29,793 nt of DNA from DAOPXV01 sp035352535 (GCA_964545075.1 CAZJFS010000039.1:1-29793), one strand, 5' to 3'. Counted from the first letter of the stretch, positions 7,192-15,479 are shown. Numbers and translations are program-made. The notes: generated by a model not told the origin, from the letters alone.

Positions 7192-9096
7192 ATGAGGTTT
7201 AAAATGAAAAAACTTATATACCCGGTGAAAAAATGGGGCTTCGCTCAAAAAGCGCTAACGATCGCCGCGCTGGCTTTAGCCATAACCATTTTCGCGGACA
7301 TTTCGGCGTCCTTCGCGTATTCCAATCCCGACTTTTTTCTGAAACAGGGCGTTGGCGCGAGACAGCTTGGAATGGGCAACGCGGGAACGGCCGTGGCTGA
7401 CGACGCTTCAGCGATATTTTTCAATCCCGCGGGCCTCGCCTTTATGAAAAACGTAGAGGTCACGACCATGCACTCCGAAGCTTACGACTTCGATATCAAG
7501 TATGACTATTTAAGCCTTATCCTGCCGCTGGTGCACGGGCGCGTCATCGGAGCTTCGGGAGCGCTGCTTAAAACCGACCAGATACCAATAACGAAAGACA
7601 AGATACCCAATATAGTAAATTACACCGAAGACAAGGAGCAGGTCGGAATGTTCTCATACGGACATAAAATCTCCGAAAGAGCGGCGCTCGGCCTCACCGT
7701 AAAAGACATAAAACAGAAGCTGTATTTCAAGGAAGCCAACGGCACCGAAGCGGATTTCGCGTTATTATACAAACCTTCAAAGACCATAAACTTCGGCATT
7801 AACGTGCAGGATGCGCTCCCTTCGGAACTTAAATGGAGCACGGGCGTAACCGACGACATCCCGGTAACCGTGAGAGGCGGCATGGCGATAAAACTACGCG
7901 ACTGGGGCTCTCTTATAGCCATAGACGCGGACAAGGTCAAGGGCAGGGACGTAAAATTAAACGCCGGATGGGAATATCAATTCAACGAAACGTTCCTGGG
8001 ACGCGCGGGCGTCAACGACGGCCAGGGAACCGCCGGCTTCTCTCTTACACGCGGCGGATGGCGTTTCGACTACGCTTACATGAGAGCGGAACTTGGCGAA
8101 GTGCAGCGGTTTTCAGCCACGGCCAGATTCGGAAGCTTCCTTTTTGAAAATCTCTTGCGCAAATATAGACGCCCGACCACTCCGCAATGCGACGATCCTG
8201 ACGGCAAAATGAGCCTTCAGAGCAGGGCTGTTTGTAAAAAAGGCCATATCGACGCGGTAAGCGGTTGCGCAAGCTGCAATTCAAGTTCGAAAATAGCGGC
8301 ATATCCGAGCGCGTCGAAACGCAACGCCAACCAGATAGTAAAGTTAGGCGCAACGGATAGAAATCCCTCGGCATCTTTTGCCGGCTCCAAGTCCGGCTCT
8401 GGAAGACGCCTCGTAAGCGCCGCCGAACCGCAGCCGGATATAAACAAGGTGCTGGGCAAGGATGAATCGCCCGTCGTCGAAATACCCCGCGCATCGGGCG
8501 TAAGAAAACCCGACGAAAAGATAAGGGAAGGCAATAAACTCGTATTGGCCGGCAGGAACGACGAAGCGGTAAAGGCCTATAGGGAAGCGTTGAACATGAA
8601 GCCCAATTCGGAGGAAGCGCATGTTAAACTCGCCGGAATATATCAATACCAGAAACTATACGGCGAAGCCATAGAGGAATATAAGGACGCGATAGCCATA
8701 AACCCTACGAACGCGGATAACTACATAAGCATAGCGTCGCTTTACGCCAAGATCGGCGAATTCGACAAGGCGAGCGAGGCCTGCGAGATAGTTACGAAGA
8801 TGGCTCCGGGAACCGACAAGGCAAAGATAGCCAACAACCTGTATGAAACTTTTAAACGTCAGGCGACGCCGCCGGATAATAAATTAAAGCTTACGGCCAG
8901 AAATATAAGTTCGCTTAACATCGAAGAGGAAGAGGTAACGGCCGACAAGCTTAACATCGATTCATACGACGAAGAAAAACCGAAAAAGAGCGTTAAAAAG
9001 AGTTCGACGAAGACAAAAAAGAAGACGGTCAAAGCGACAAAAACGGCAAAGAAAACGAGCGCGACTAAAACTTCGGAAAACCTTCTGGACAATTAA
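7192..9096 (+). CDS. PorV/PorQ-family outer-membrane barrel fused to TPR repeats
   Basis: The frame opens at 7135, but ATG 7192 and ATG 7204 each have GAGG 6 nt upstream and better place the signal peptide (hydrophobic core, then SASFA), so 7192 is chosen. The mature start FFLKQGVGARQLGMGNAGTA, then DDASAIFFNPAGLA, is typical of the PorV/PorQ/UPF0164 barrel family. Barrel-like alternating strands run to about position 8150. A linker with four Cys follows (8188-8290, including CASC). Three TPR units lie at about 8512-8870 (for example NDEAVKAYREALNMKPNSEE). The tail from about 8980 is very Lys/Thr-rich. Family members usually stop at the barrel, so the TPR fusion is unusual. It implies periplasmic TPRs for binding partners and perhaps a peptidoglycan-binding tail (inference). 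It follows the FlgD-tailed propeller gene, which may be its export client. Confidence 0.85.
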   Translation: MRFKMKKLIYPVKKWGFAQKALTIAALALAITIFADISASFAYSNPDFFLKQGVGARQLGMGNAGTAVADDASAIFFNPAGLAFMKNVEVTTMHSEAYDFDIKYDYLSLILPLVHGRVIGASGALLKTDQIPITKDKIPNIVNYTEDKEQVGMFSYGHKISERAALGLTVKDIKQKLYFKEANGTEADFALLYKPSKTINFGINVQDALPSELKWSTGVTDDIPVTVRGGMAIKLRDWGSLIAIDADKVKGRDVKLNAGWEYQFNETFLGRAGVNDGQGTAGFSLTRGGWRFDYAYMRAELGEVQRFSATARFGSFLFENLLRKYRRPTTPQCDDPDGKMSLQSRAVCKKGHIDAVSGCASCNSSSKIAAYPSASKRNANQIVKLGATDRNPSASFAGSKSGSGRRLVSAAEPQPDINKVLGKDESPVVEIPRASGVRKPDEKIREGNKLVLAGRNDEAVKAYREALNMKPNSEEAHVKLAGIYQYQKLYGEAIEEYKDAIAINPTNADNYISIASLYAKIGEFDKASEACEIVTKMAPGTDKAKIANNLYETFKRQATPPDNKLKLTARNISSLNIEEEEVTADKLNIDSYDEEKPKKSVKKSSTKTKKKTVKATKTAKKTSATKTSENLLDN

Positions 9097-9169
9097 AAAA
9101 GCTCGGGGAAACCTTAGTAACGTAAACCACAAACGGGATATATCAAGAAAAATTAATATAACATAAAAT

Positions 9170-9216
9170 AAAAAAAGGGCTGTCCGGAAAGGTAACTTTC
9201 GGACGCCCCTTTTTTT
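9170..9216. terminator. Bidirectional rho-independent terminator
   Basis: A GTCCG/CGGAC stem (9182-9186 with 9200-9204) extends inward by GAAAG/CTTTC pairing with one bulge and outward by GGG/CCC. It is flanked by an A-run on the left and a T-run on the right. It sits between the convergent PorV-like gene and the unknown membrane-protein gene and can serve both. Confidence 0.85.
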
Positions 9217-9254
9217 AACATTTAATATATTAACTAAAGAATAAGATATCCAAT

Positions 9255-10073
9255 TTATTTTTTCATTTTTTTAAGTTCCACAAGGGCCTTTTTGATTGCG
9301 GATTCGACTTCATAAGACGTGACGTTGTCGCAGTAGATCGTAAGATCGTTAAAATTTCCGCCTTTCAGGTAATAATGATGTTCGCGCTCATCGATAGCGT
9401 ATACGCCCGTATATTTGGAGTGCCACAGCGGAACGGTATGCTTCATGCGCATATTTAAATTATTGTTCCAGCCGCAATTTCTTTTCATGTAAAGATATAT
9501 TTCGGAGCTCGCGGTCAAAACCTGATCCGGGAATTTTTCGGCTCTTATTTCGTCCGTACGCGGAGCGAAAAGCTTTGCGGACTCAAGATCGGACATCATT
9601 TTCGTGATTTCATTGGTGCAGATAAATTTATTTATCGCCGTGAAATCGGCTTTAAATGAGTAATTGCAATTATCAACAAACGCATATATTCCCGAAACGG
9701 AATATAAACTCACCGCGAGCGCCAAAAGAATAAAAATATAACCGCGCGGGCGCCTGTTAAAAAACAGCGAAAAATAAAGGGGAAGCAGCATCAGCAAAAT
9801 AAGTTCATGCGCCATTCCGAGTCTTTCGATCTGAGGATTTCCCTCAATACTTAAATGCGATATCAAAAAAGGCCATATTGACGAAAAATTAACGGAACCT
9901 TTAATACTATTTCCCAGGACATAAAAATAAATCAGCGCGAAATGCGCTAAAAAAATAGTGGCGTTCAAATTAAAATTAAAAAGAAACGGCTTTCTAAGTC
10001 CGAAATTTTTAAAATCTATCGATATCAAAAGCAGTAAAAAATAAAGAGCTATTAACGTAATATATAATTCCAT
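9255..10073 (-). CDS. Unknown membrane protein with soluble C-terminal domain
   Basis: I do not recognise this family. The 272-residue protein has about four hydrophobic segments in its first 130 residues: the N-terminus (ITLIALYFLLLLISI), a segment near 38-55, LILLMLLPLYFSLFF, and YIFILLALAVSLYSVSGIYA. A soluble part of about 140 residues follows. It has four Cys and several aromatic residues (SSEIYLYMKRNCGWNNN, HHYYLKGGNFNDL) and ends in a Lys-rich helix. The start ATG overlaps the Nudix stop as TGATG, so translation is probably coupled. The soluble domain's side of the membrane is not clear. Pairing with a nucleotide-pool hydrolase gives no firm functional hint. Confidence 0.7.
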   Translation of the reverse strand: MELYITLIALYFLLLLISIDFKNFGLRKPFLFNFNLNATIFLAHFALIYFYVLGNSIKGSVNFSSIWPFLISHLSIEGNPQIERLGMAHELILLMLLPLYFSLFFNRRPRGYIFILLALAVSLYSVSGIYAFVDNCNYSFKADFTAINKFICTNEITKMMSDLESAKLFAPRTDEIRAEKFPDQVLTASSEIYLYMKRNCGWNNNLNMRMKHTVPLWHSKYTGVYAIDEREHHYYLKGGNFNDLTIYCDNVTSYEVESAIKKALVELKKMKK

Positions 10074-10489
10074 CAGCTTATCAACTTCCTTTCGACGATT
10101 TCTTCCAGAAGCGCCACGTCCGCGGGCGCAATTTGAATTCCACCGGTTTTTATACCGGCCGATGTAAAATAGCCAAAATCAGCGCAATCAAGCTTTTTAG
10201 GAGTTCCGGAAACGGGAGCGCAGAGATACGCCATAAGCAATATGTTTTTGCCGGAATATTCCCAGTAACTGAAATTAAAAGGCCTGAACGCTTTAATTTC
10301 AAAACCGAGTTCCTCCATTATTTCTCGTTCAAGACATTTTGCCGGCGTCTCGCCCGGTTCTAGTTTCCCACCTGGAAATTCCCAGAGGCCGCCGCAATCG
10401 TCATGCGAATGGCGCCTCGCTAAAAAAAGTTTTTTTTCGGCGTCGATTATGACAGCCGCGGTTACTATGATCGGAAGTTTCGGTCCCAT
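10073..10489 (-). CDS. Nudix hydrolase, MutT-like (8-oxo-dGTP diphosphatase type)
   Basis: The 138-residue protein is the usual length for MutT. The complete Nudix box GX5EX7REUXEEXGU occupies residues 41-63 (GKLEPGE, then REIMEELGF), giving the metal-binding glutamates. The preceding GGLWEFPGG is typical of MutT/MutY-C type enzymes that hydrolyse oxidised purine nucleoside triphosphates to monophosphates. The N-terminal strand IIVTAAVIID and the RRH segment also fit MutT. Substrate cannot be fixed from motif alone; other Nudix substrates are possible. AAAGGGA lies 7 nt before the ATG. It overlaps the downstream membrane-protein gene by 1 nt and diverges from the RibU-like gene across 100 nt. 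Confidence 0.85.
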   Translation of the reverse strand: MGPKLPIIVTAAVIIDAEKKLFLARRHSHDDCGGLWEFPGGKLEPGETPAKCLEREIMEELGFEIKAFRPFNFSYWEYSGKNILLMAYLCAPVSGTPKKLDCADFGYFTSAGIKTGGIQIAPADVALLEEIVERKLIS

Positions 10490-10589
10490 GGCATTTCCCT
10501 TTCTTTTTTGTGATAGTGCTATAAATTATCATAAAATTGGATATAAATCAATAAGAATAAGCCGATAATTATAGATAAGGAGCAATCAT

Positions 10590-11135
10590 ATGATACAGCT
10601 GAATATACTGACCAAAGTGAGCATTTTCGGAACCATCTCTTTCGTTCTGATGAAACTGCTTGAGTTTCCGATACCTCTGCTCTTTCCGGATTTTTTAAAA
10701 TTCGACATATCCGAGGTGCCGGCGCTTATAATCGGATTCGCCATATCACCGGCGGCCGGCGTATGCGTCGTTCTTTTAAAGAACGCGATCCATTTCGTGA
10801 CCACGTTTAACATACTCGGAACGCTGGTCGCCAATAATATCGCAGGAATAGCCTTCGTCGGATTAAGCGCGCTGATATATTCGAGAAACAAAAATCTGAA
10901 AGGGGCCATAATCGGAATGTGTTCGGGAACCATCGCTATGGCGCTTATTATGATTCCCGTAAACCGGGTGCTCCTGCCATTATGGGGAATGGCTTACGAT
11001 CCGGCGGCGCATAAGCTCATCTTCTTCGTAATTCCGCTATTTAATATATTAAAGGGAAGCGTTGACACGCTTATAACTTACTTTTTATATAAAAGAGTAT
11101 CATCCGCTTTTTTAAAGGACAAAACTATTAAATAA
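10590..11135 (+). CDS. ribU: ECF transporter S component, RibU-like (riboflavin uptake)
   Basis: The 181-residue integral membrane protein has about six hydrophobic segments. The block FDISEVPALIIGFAISPAAG, then LLKNAIHF, matches the conserved substrate-binding region of RibU proteins, the riboflavin-binding S components of energy-coupling factor transporters. LVANNIAG is the equivalent of the RibU GELANF region. The S component must pair with shared EcfA/EcfT proteins, which are not in this window. AAGGAG lies 7 nt before the ATG. I looked for an FMN riboswitch in the 100-nt upstream region; it is too short and lacks the pattern. The gene is 12-21 nt from ddl and probably co-transcribed with it. 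Riboflavin specificity is inferred from motif resemblance; other small vitamins are possible. Confidence 0.75.
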   Translation: MIQLNILTKVSIFGTISFVLMKLLEFPIPLLFPDFLKFDISEVPALIIGFAISPAAGVCVVLLKNAIHFVTTFNILGTLVANNIAGIAFVGLSALIYSRNKNLKGAIIGMCSGTIAMALIMIPVNRVLLPLWGMAYDPAAHKLIFFVIPLFNILKGSVDTLITYFLYKRVSSAFLKDKTIK

Positions 11136-11142
11136 CACAAAC

Positions 11143-11148
11143 AAGGAG
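11143..11148 (+). promoter_or_regulatory. Shine-Dalgarno site that decides the ddl start
   Basis: AAGGAG lies 8 nt before TTG at 11157. The GTG at 11148 overlaps this site and so cannot use it. This favours TTG 11157 as the true start. Confidence 0.65.
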
Positions 11149-11156
11149 TGATTAAT

Positions 11157-12269
11157 TTGAAAAAAATCAATGTAGCCGTAATAATGGGCGGTCCTTCAGT
11201 AGAACGTGAAGTTTCACTTAACTCGGGCATGCAGGTGCTGAAAAATTTAAATCCTCAAAAATACGACGCTTTTCCCGTCGAAATAACCAAGACCGGCGGC
11301 TGGCTTATAGGATACGAAAAAACGCCTCTCGCCATGCCATGGACGATGAACGCGCTGCTCGAAGCGCCGCAACCCAAAGCTATGACAAGGCCGGAACCCG
11401 CCAATATGCCATCGCGCGAAGCGGTAAAAAAAGCGCACGACCTGTTAAAAACGGCCGATATCGCTTATCTCGCGCTTCACGGCGCGATCGGCGAAGACGG
11501 TTCGCTTCAAGGCCTTTTAGAAACGATCAATTTTCCCTATACCGGTTCGGGCGTAATGGCGTCGTCACTCGCCATGGATAAGATCCGCGCCAAGCAGATC
11601 TTCTCGCAATTCGGGCTCAACACCGCTCGTTCGCTTGTATATCACGATTTAGATTTCGAAAAAAATTACCGCAATGTCCTCGATGAAATCAAAAACTGGA
11701 TCGGCGTACCGTGCGTAGTAAAACCGCCTCTTCTCGGCTCTTCCGTCGGCGTAACGCTTTGCAAAACCGAAGACGAGCTCAAGGAAGCGCTCGAAAAATG
11801 TTTTTATTTCGGCACTCAGGCTTTGATCGAAGAATTCATCGACGGCGTCGAAGTCACCTGCGGCGTTTTAGAGCAAACCAGAGGCCGCGGCCCCATGGCT
11901 CTTCCGGTGACTGAGATAAGCTGCCCCAAAAACACGTTCTTCGATTACAAGGTTAAATACACCAAAGGCGCCGCCGAGGAAATAACGCCCGCACGCCTTT
12001 CGAAGGAACTCACAAAAGCCGTTCAAAAAACGGCGCTCGCCGTCCATCAGGCCATTGGATGCCAGGGCATGAGCAGAACCGACATGATCATCCGCGGCGA
12101 AACCATATTCGTCCTCGAAACGAACACTCTTCCCGGAATGACGATGACGTCGCTTCTTCCTCAGGGCGCCGCCGCGGTCGGCATAACTTATCCCGAACTC
12201 TTAGACACTATAATAGAAACCGGCCTTGAAAAACATGAATTGAAGAAAAAATATCTGGAAAGAATATAA
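11157..12269 (+). CDS. ddl: D-alanine--D-alanine ligase
   Basis: An ATP-grasp enzyme that joins two D-alanines for peptidoglycan precursors in the cytoplasm. Start TTG 11157 is preferred over GTG 11148 because AAGGAG is correctly spaced only for TTG, giving MKKINVAVIMGG. Conserved blocks appear in order: GGPSVEREVSLNSG (catalytic Glu), HGAIGEDGSLQGLLE, PYTGSGVMASSLAMDK, VVKPPLLGSSVGV, EEFIDGVEVTCGV, FFDYKVKYTKGAAEE, SRTDM and LETNTLPGMTMTSLLP. The Tyr of KVKY is the residue associated with D-Ala rather than D-lactate use. About 370 residues is longer than the 306-residue E. coli DdlB. The extra length lies between the first strand and HGAIGEDG (a Pro/Met-rich insert) and near EQTRGRGP. It is probably in an operon with ribU. 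Confidence 0.95.
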   Translation: MKKINVAVIMGGPSVEREVSLNSGMQVLKNLNPQKYDAFPVEITKTGGWLIGYEKTPLAMPWTMNALLEAPQPKAMTRPEPANMPSREAVKKAHDLLKTADIAYLALHGAIGEDGSLQGLLETINFPYTGSGVMASSLAMDKIRAKQIFSQFGLNTARSLVYHDLDFEKNYRNVLDEIKNWIGVPCVVKPPLLGSSVGVTLCKTEDELKEALEKCFYFGTQALIEEFIDGVEVTCGVLEQTRGRGPMALPVTEISCPKNTFFDYKVKYTKGAAEEITPARLSKELTKAVQKTALAVHQAIGCQGMSRTDMIIRGETIFVLETNTLPGMTMTSLLPQGAAAVGITYPELLDTIIETGLEKHELKKKYLERI

Positions 12270-12317
12270 GGATTTATCCATATTCATCGTGGAATAATAT
12301 ATTCAATAGGACATTTA

Positions 12318-12348
12318 CAAAAATGACCGGACTTACGTCCGGTCATTT
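12318..12348. terminator. Perfect 12-bp hairpin terminator between convergent genes
   Basis: AAATGACCGGAC pairs perfectly with GTCCGGTCATTT around a TTAC loop (12321-12348). On the minus strand the stem is followed by a run of Ts, so it fits best as the terminator of the acyl-ligase gene. It may also stop ddl transcription. Confidence 0.75.
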
Positions 12349-12424
12349 CCCTTATCCGTCTTTAACGCTTCACGCCCGATAATCAATATTCAAAACAAGC
12401 ATATTCGAATCCAATGATCTTGTT

Positions 12425-13933
12425 TCAATTGTCGCGCGCCGCGCACATTTTAACGACTTGATCGAAGCGGACCTTGCCGGTGGCCGTTTTCGGGAACGGG
12501 TCCTTAAAAAGATTTATTTCGCGCGGCACTTTTATAAGCGGAAGCGACTTCCGGCAGATCTCACGAACCTCATCCTCGCCAACTTCAACTCCATTTTCAA
12601 GAACCGCCGCGGCGGCTATGCGTTCGCCCAGAAAGCCGTCGTCCTTTCCCCACACTAAAACCTCTTTAAAAAGCCTGGTTTCGCGGAGAAAGTTTTCAAT
12701 ATCAAAGGAATTGATCTTCTCGCCGCCGATATTGATATACGCGGCCGAGCGCCCCAAAAGATGCAGGGAACCTGATTCGTCCAGATAACCAATATCGTCG
12801 GTCTCGAAAACTTTATGATCGGCGGACCATTTTTTCAAGGCCGCGGAAGGCGTTTCTTCGTAATAGCCTCCGTCGGGAACCGCTTTTTTAACTATCACCC
12901 GGCCCGGACTTCCGAGCGGAAGAGGGCGCCCGTCATCATCTAAAACGAGTATTTCATTACCTTCGAGAGGCGCGCCGACGTTGTTGTCGATATCGCATTC
13001 CCGCTCGCCCTTGCGCGAAGGCTTAAATGAAACGTTGCCAAGTTCGGTGATGCCGTAAACGGAGCTTATGTTAAAGCCGAATTCTCCGAAGAAGCCTTCT
13101 GAGATAACCGGCGCCAGACGCATTCCGGCGGAAACGACCATTTCGAGGGCGGGAAAATCGGTTTTCGTATTTTTCTTATAGTTAACAAGGTTTATTATGA
13201 ACGGCGGAACCGTGAAAACATGAGTTATCGAATTATCGGCGATCTCCTTCATGGCGGCTTCCGAAAACCTGAAGGCACTTAAATAGAGGCGGGCGCCGTT
13301 TATGATCGCGCCGTAAAGCGCGAATTCGATACCGTACGAATGCGACATTGGAACGTTGGCGAAATAGCGTAATTCAGATCCGGCCGTTGAAATTTGCGGC
13401 ATAAGTTTTTCGCTCTGAAAAGCCATGGCGCCTAACGTTTTTTTGACGATTTTCTGCATTCCGCCGGTGCCTGAAGTGATCAGCATAAAAATCGCTCCGT
13501 CTTCCGGCGAAAGTTTCGGATGAACCGTATCAGGTGATTCTTCAATTATTTCAGGGCAGAAATAATTAATTTCGCTTCCGTCGCGGCAGAAGACGCCGGC
13601 GGGATTTGAAAAAGCGCTGTCGGTTATAATGGATTTTATTCCTGAAATATTGACGATCTTCTGAAGCTCCTCGGCGCCGGACTTTTTGTTTAAAAGAACG
13701 CAAACCACGCCCGTGCGAAGCGAAGCCAGGAAATAAACGATGAATCTGACGGGACTCGCGGCCATCAATCCGCAAACATCGCCTTTCGAGAAGCCGGCGG
13801 ACGAATAGCTTTCAGCCACCCTTAAAACTTCCGAATAAAGGGTCCCATAGGTCACGCTTTCGGTTTCATAAAATAAAAAAGCCCCGGAAGGCTTTTTTAT
13901 CGAATATTCTTTTAACGTATTCAGTATATCCAT
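12425..13933 (-). CDS. AMP-forming acyl ligase (ANL superfamily), probable acyl-ACP/CoA synthetase
   Basis: The 502-residue protein has the full ANL two-domain layout. The ATP-binding P-loop is TSGTGGMQK (153-161), a variant of TSGTTGxPK. A5 is YGITE (293-297), and A7 FETDDIGYLDE (376-386) carries the ribose-binding Asp. A8 hinge is GRSAAYINIGGEKI. A10 PKTATGK places the adenylation Lys at 487. Family chemistry: carboxylate plus ATP to acyl-AMP, then transfer to a thiol. MSHSYGIEF (196-204) fits acyl-activating enzymes rather than luciferases. Its stop codon lies upstream of a hairpin terminator, and its start is 25 nt after the stop of the carrier-repeat gene, so the simplest reading is that it loads acyl groups onto that carrier. 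The substrate is unknown. The altered P-loop may lower activity. Confidence 0.85.
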   Translation of the reverse strand: MDILNTLKEYSIKKPSGAFLFYETESVTYGTLYSEVLRVAESYSSAGFSKGDVCGLMAASPVRFIVYFLASLRTGVVCVLLNKKSGAEELQKIVNISGIKSIITDSAFSNPAGVFCRDGSEINYFCPEIIEESPDTVHPKLSPEDGAIFMLITSGTGGMQKIVKKTLGAMAFQSEKLMPQISTAGSELRYFANVPMSHSYGIEFALYGAIINGARLYLSAFRFSEAAMKEIADNSITHVFTVPPFIINLVNYKKNTKTDFPALEMVVSAGMRLAPVISEGFFGEFGFNISSVYGITELGNVSFKPSRKGERECDIDNNVGAPLEGNEILVLDDDGRPLPLGSPGRVIVKKAVPDGGYYEETPSAALKKWSADHKVFETDDIGYLDESGSLHLLGRSAAYINIGGEKINSFDIENFLRETRLFKEVLVWGKDDGFLGERIAAAAVLENGVEVGEDEVREICRKSLPLIKVPREINLFKDPFPKTATGKVRFDQVVKMCAARDN

Positions 13934-13958
13934 AAGGAAGGTTTAAACCTCTCTAATG

Positions 13959-15446
13959 TTATAATTTGTCGCGCAAATCGCCGGAAGGCTTATTATCGCG
14001 TTCACGACGGCCCTTTTCAGCAAGAAGGTTTTCCACCAAATTAACGATATGATCGATCCTTTTCGTCCCGTCAAGAGTTTCAAGCGAATAGAGTTTTTCT
14101 TCAGGTATCTTTATTTTAAAGGTTTTTTCAAGCTGAACGACGACTTCGATGGCAAGCATCGAATCTATCTTCTTCGGAAAATCAAGACCGCCTATATCCA
14201 TGGAAGACATGTCGGGCGTGATTATCATGTTTTCACGCGATATTTTCAGCACTTCGCTTCGAACATGCTTTCCGACATCCGCCGGAGCAGGAAGAAGGCC
14301 GGGATATTTTTCGTTGACCTTTTGTTTCCTGACGAGCCTTTCGACCGCCTTGATTATCGATTCAAGGCCGGTTATCTCCAGCAGGTCAAAAACCGAAAAT
14401 TTAACTTTAAAACGTTTTTCAACGTCCGCTATGAACTTGTTTTCAACTTCAGAAGAGAGATTTTTAGGTTTAGGAAGATCGAAATGTTTTGAAAGAAAGG
14501 TCGAAGCGAGCGTTAAAACCTCGAGCGAAAGGTCGAGATTAGCCGTAGCGAGTTGGGGCCGCTGATCCTTTATGGACTTTTCGACGACTTTTACGAAGCC
14601 TTCAAGGCCGTTGGATAAAAACAGTTCCTCTTTGGAAATATTTATAGTATATTTGGTTTCGATATCGTTAATAAGGCTCAATATAAGGTTCGAATCGTTA
14701 AAGACTTTGGCTGCGATGGCGGTAATTTCCTGTTCGACCGCGGCCTTATTAATGTTGAAATCGGGGCGCTGGAAGTTTATCCATTTATAAACATTAGTAA
14801 AAATATCGCCGTTTCCAACTTCGTCGAAGGGAACTTTGATCTTAAATACTTTTTCGAGTATCGTGAGGAAATGAACTACGTCTTTGCCCTGTTTGGAAAG
14901 GTTTAAGATATTCAAACCCTTGTCGATTATTTTATCGCCCAGAAGCGAATATATAGAAATATTGAGGCAGCCCATGATCTCGGATTCCACGATATTTATT
15001 TTCGCGCCCGAATTTTTCATGGTTTTTAATATCTCTGAAAATATTTTGCCATAAGAAATATTGTCATTTTCAAAATTATTGACGTTGTATTCGAAACCGT
15101 GGCCCGACGACGCCTTATAATGGCCTATAATCCTTGCGGCGTCTGCTTTTTTAAATGTCACTCCGCGGAAAATATCGTTGGCGAATTTAGCGAATATATC
15201 CCTCGCGAATTGTTTCGCGTCATCGTTAAACCCTGGTGAATAGCGCTTTATGCGTTCGTATAACGCTTCTACGGATTTGACGTCGCTAAATTCAAGGGGC
15301 GAGCCTCTAAAGTCGTACTTTTTGCGCATGAAATCGATCTGCCTGAGGCTTGCGATAACGTTGTGATCAAAAAAGCACACGTCAAGGAATGAAGTTTTTC
15401 CCAGGACCTTGTTTATTATCTTGATGACCTCGGCTCTTACGTCCAT
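13959..15446 (-). CDS. Multi-domain acyl-carrier-like protein (about five ACP-like repeats)
   Basis: ATG 15446 is chosen over 15458 because GGGGTG lies 4-5 nt before it. Residue numbers here count from 15458. The last domain (393-482) is a clear acyl carrier protein: IDSMLAIEVVVQLEKTFKIK places the phosphopantetheine Ser at 433. Earlier segments repeat the pattern of helix II, then an [FY]-K-[IV]-x-[IVF] strand-like element, a helix, and a closing P-x-[FL]. They lie at about 1-75, 163-232, 240-302 and 308-386. Aligned on the Phe/Tyr, the Ser position is V34, G191, S256 (in DSN), S336 (in SSE) and S433 (in DSM). So two sites look intact, one partial and two lost. Residues 75-163 are not clearly assigned. 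The gene is followed by an acyl ligase and has a consensus promoter. Function beyond carrying acyl groups is unknown. Confidence 0.75.
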   Translation of the reverse strand: MDVRAEVIKIINKVLGKTSFLDVCFFDHNVIASLRQIDFMRKKYDFRGSPLEFSDVKSVEALYERIKRYSPGFNDDAKQFARDIFAKFANDIFRGVTFKKADAARIIGHYKASSGHGFEYNVNNFENDNISYGKIFSEILKTMKNSGAKINIVESEIMGCLNISIYSLLGDKIIDKGLNILNLSKQGKDVVHFLTILEKVFKIKVPFDEVGNGDIFTNVYKWINFQRPDFNINKAAVEQEITAIAAKVFNDSNLILSLINDIETKYTINISKEELFLSNGLEGFVKVVEKSIKDQRPQLATANLDLSLEVLTLASTFLSKHFDLPKPKNLSSEVENKFIADVEKRFKVKFSVFDLLEITGLESIIKAVERLVRKQKVNEKYPGLLPAPADVGKHVRSEVLKISRENMIITPDMSSMDIGGLDFPKKIDSMLAIEVVVQLEKTFKIKIPEEKLYSLETLDGTKRIDHIVNLVENLLAEKGRRERDNKPSGDLRDKL

Positions 15447-15449
15447 AAA

Positions 15450-15455
15450 GCACCC
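15450..15455 (-). promoter_or_regulatory. Shine-Dalgarno-like site deciding the carrier-repeat gene start
   Basis: GGGGTG on the minus strand lies just before ATG 15446. The upstream ATG at 15458 has no ribosome-binding sequence, so 15446 (MDVRAEV) is preferred. Confidence 0.5.
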
Positions 15456-15479
15456 CATGAAAGTTATTTACTTTTTAAA

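Noticed and set aside
10490..10589. FMN riboswitch upstream of the RibU-like gene
   Set aside because: Only 100 nt is available and no conserved RFN element sequence is present.
13226..13240. GCCGATAA on the minus strand as another sigma-28 site
   Set aside because: It lies inside the acyl-ligase coding sequence (Ala-Asp-Asn) and has no gene start near it.
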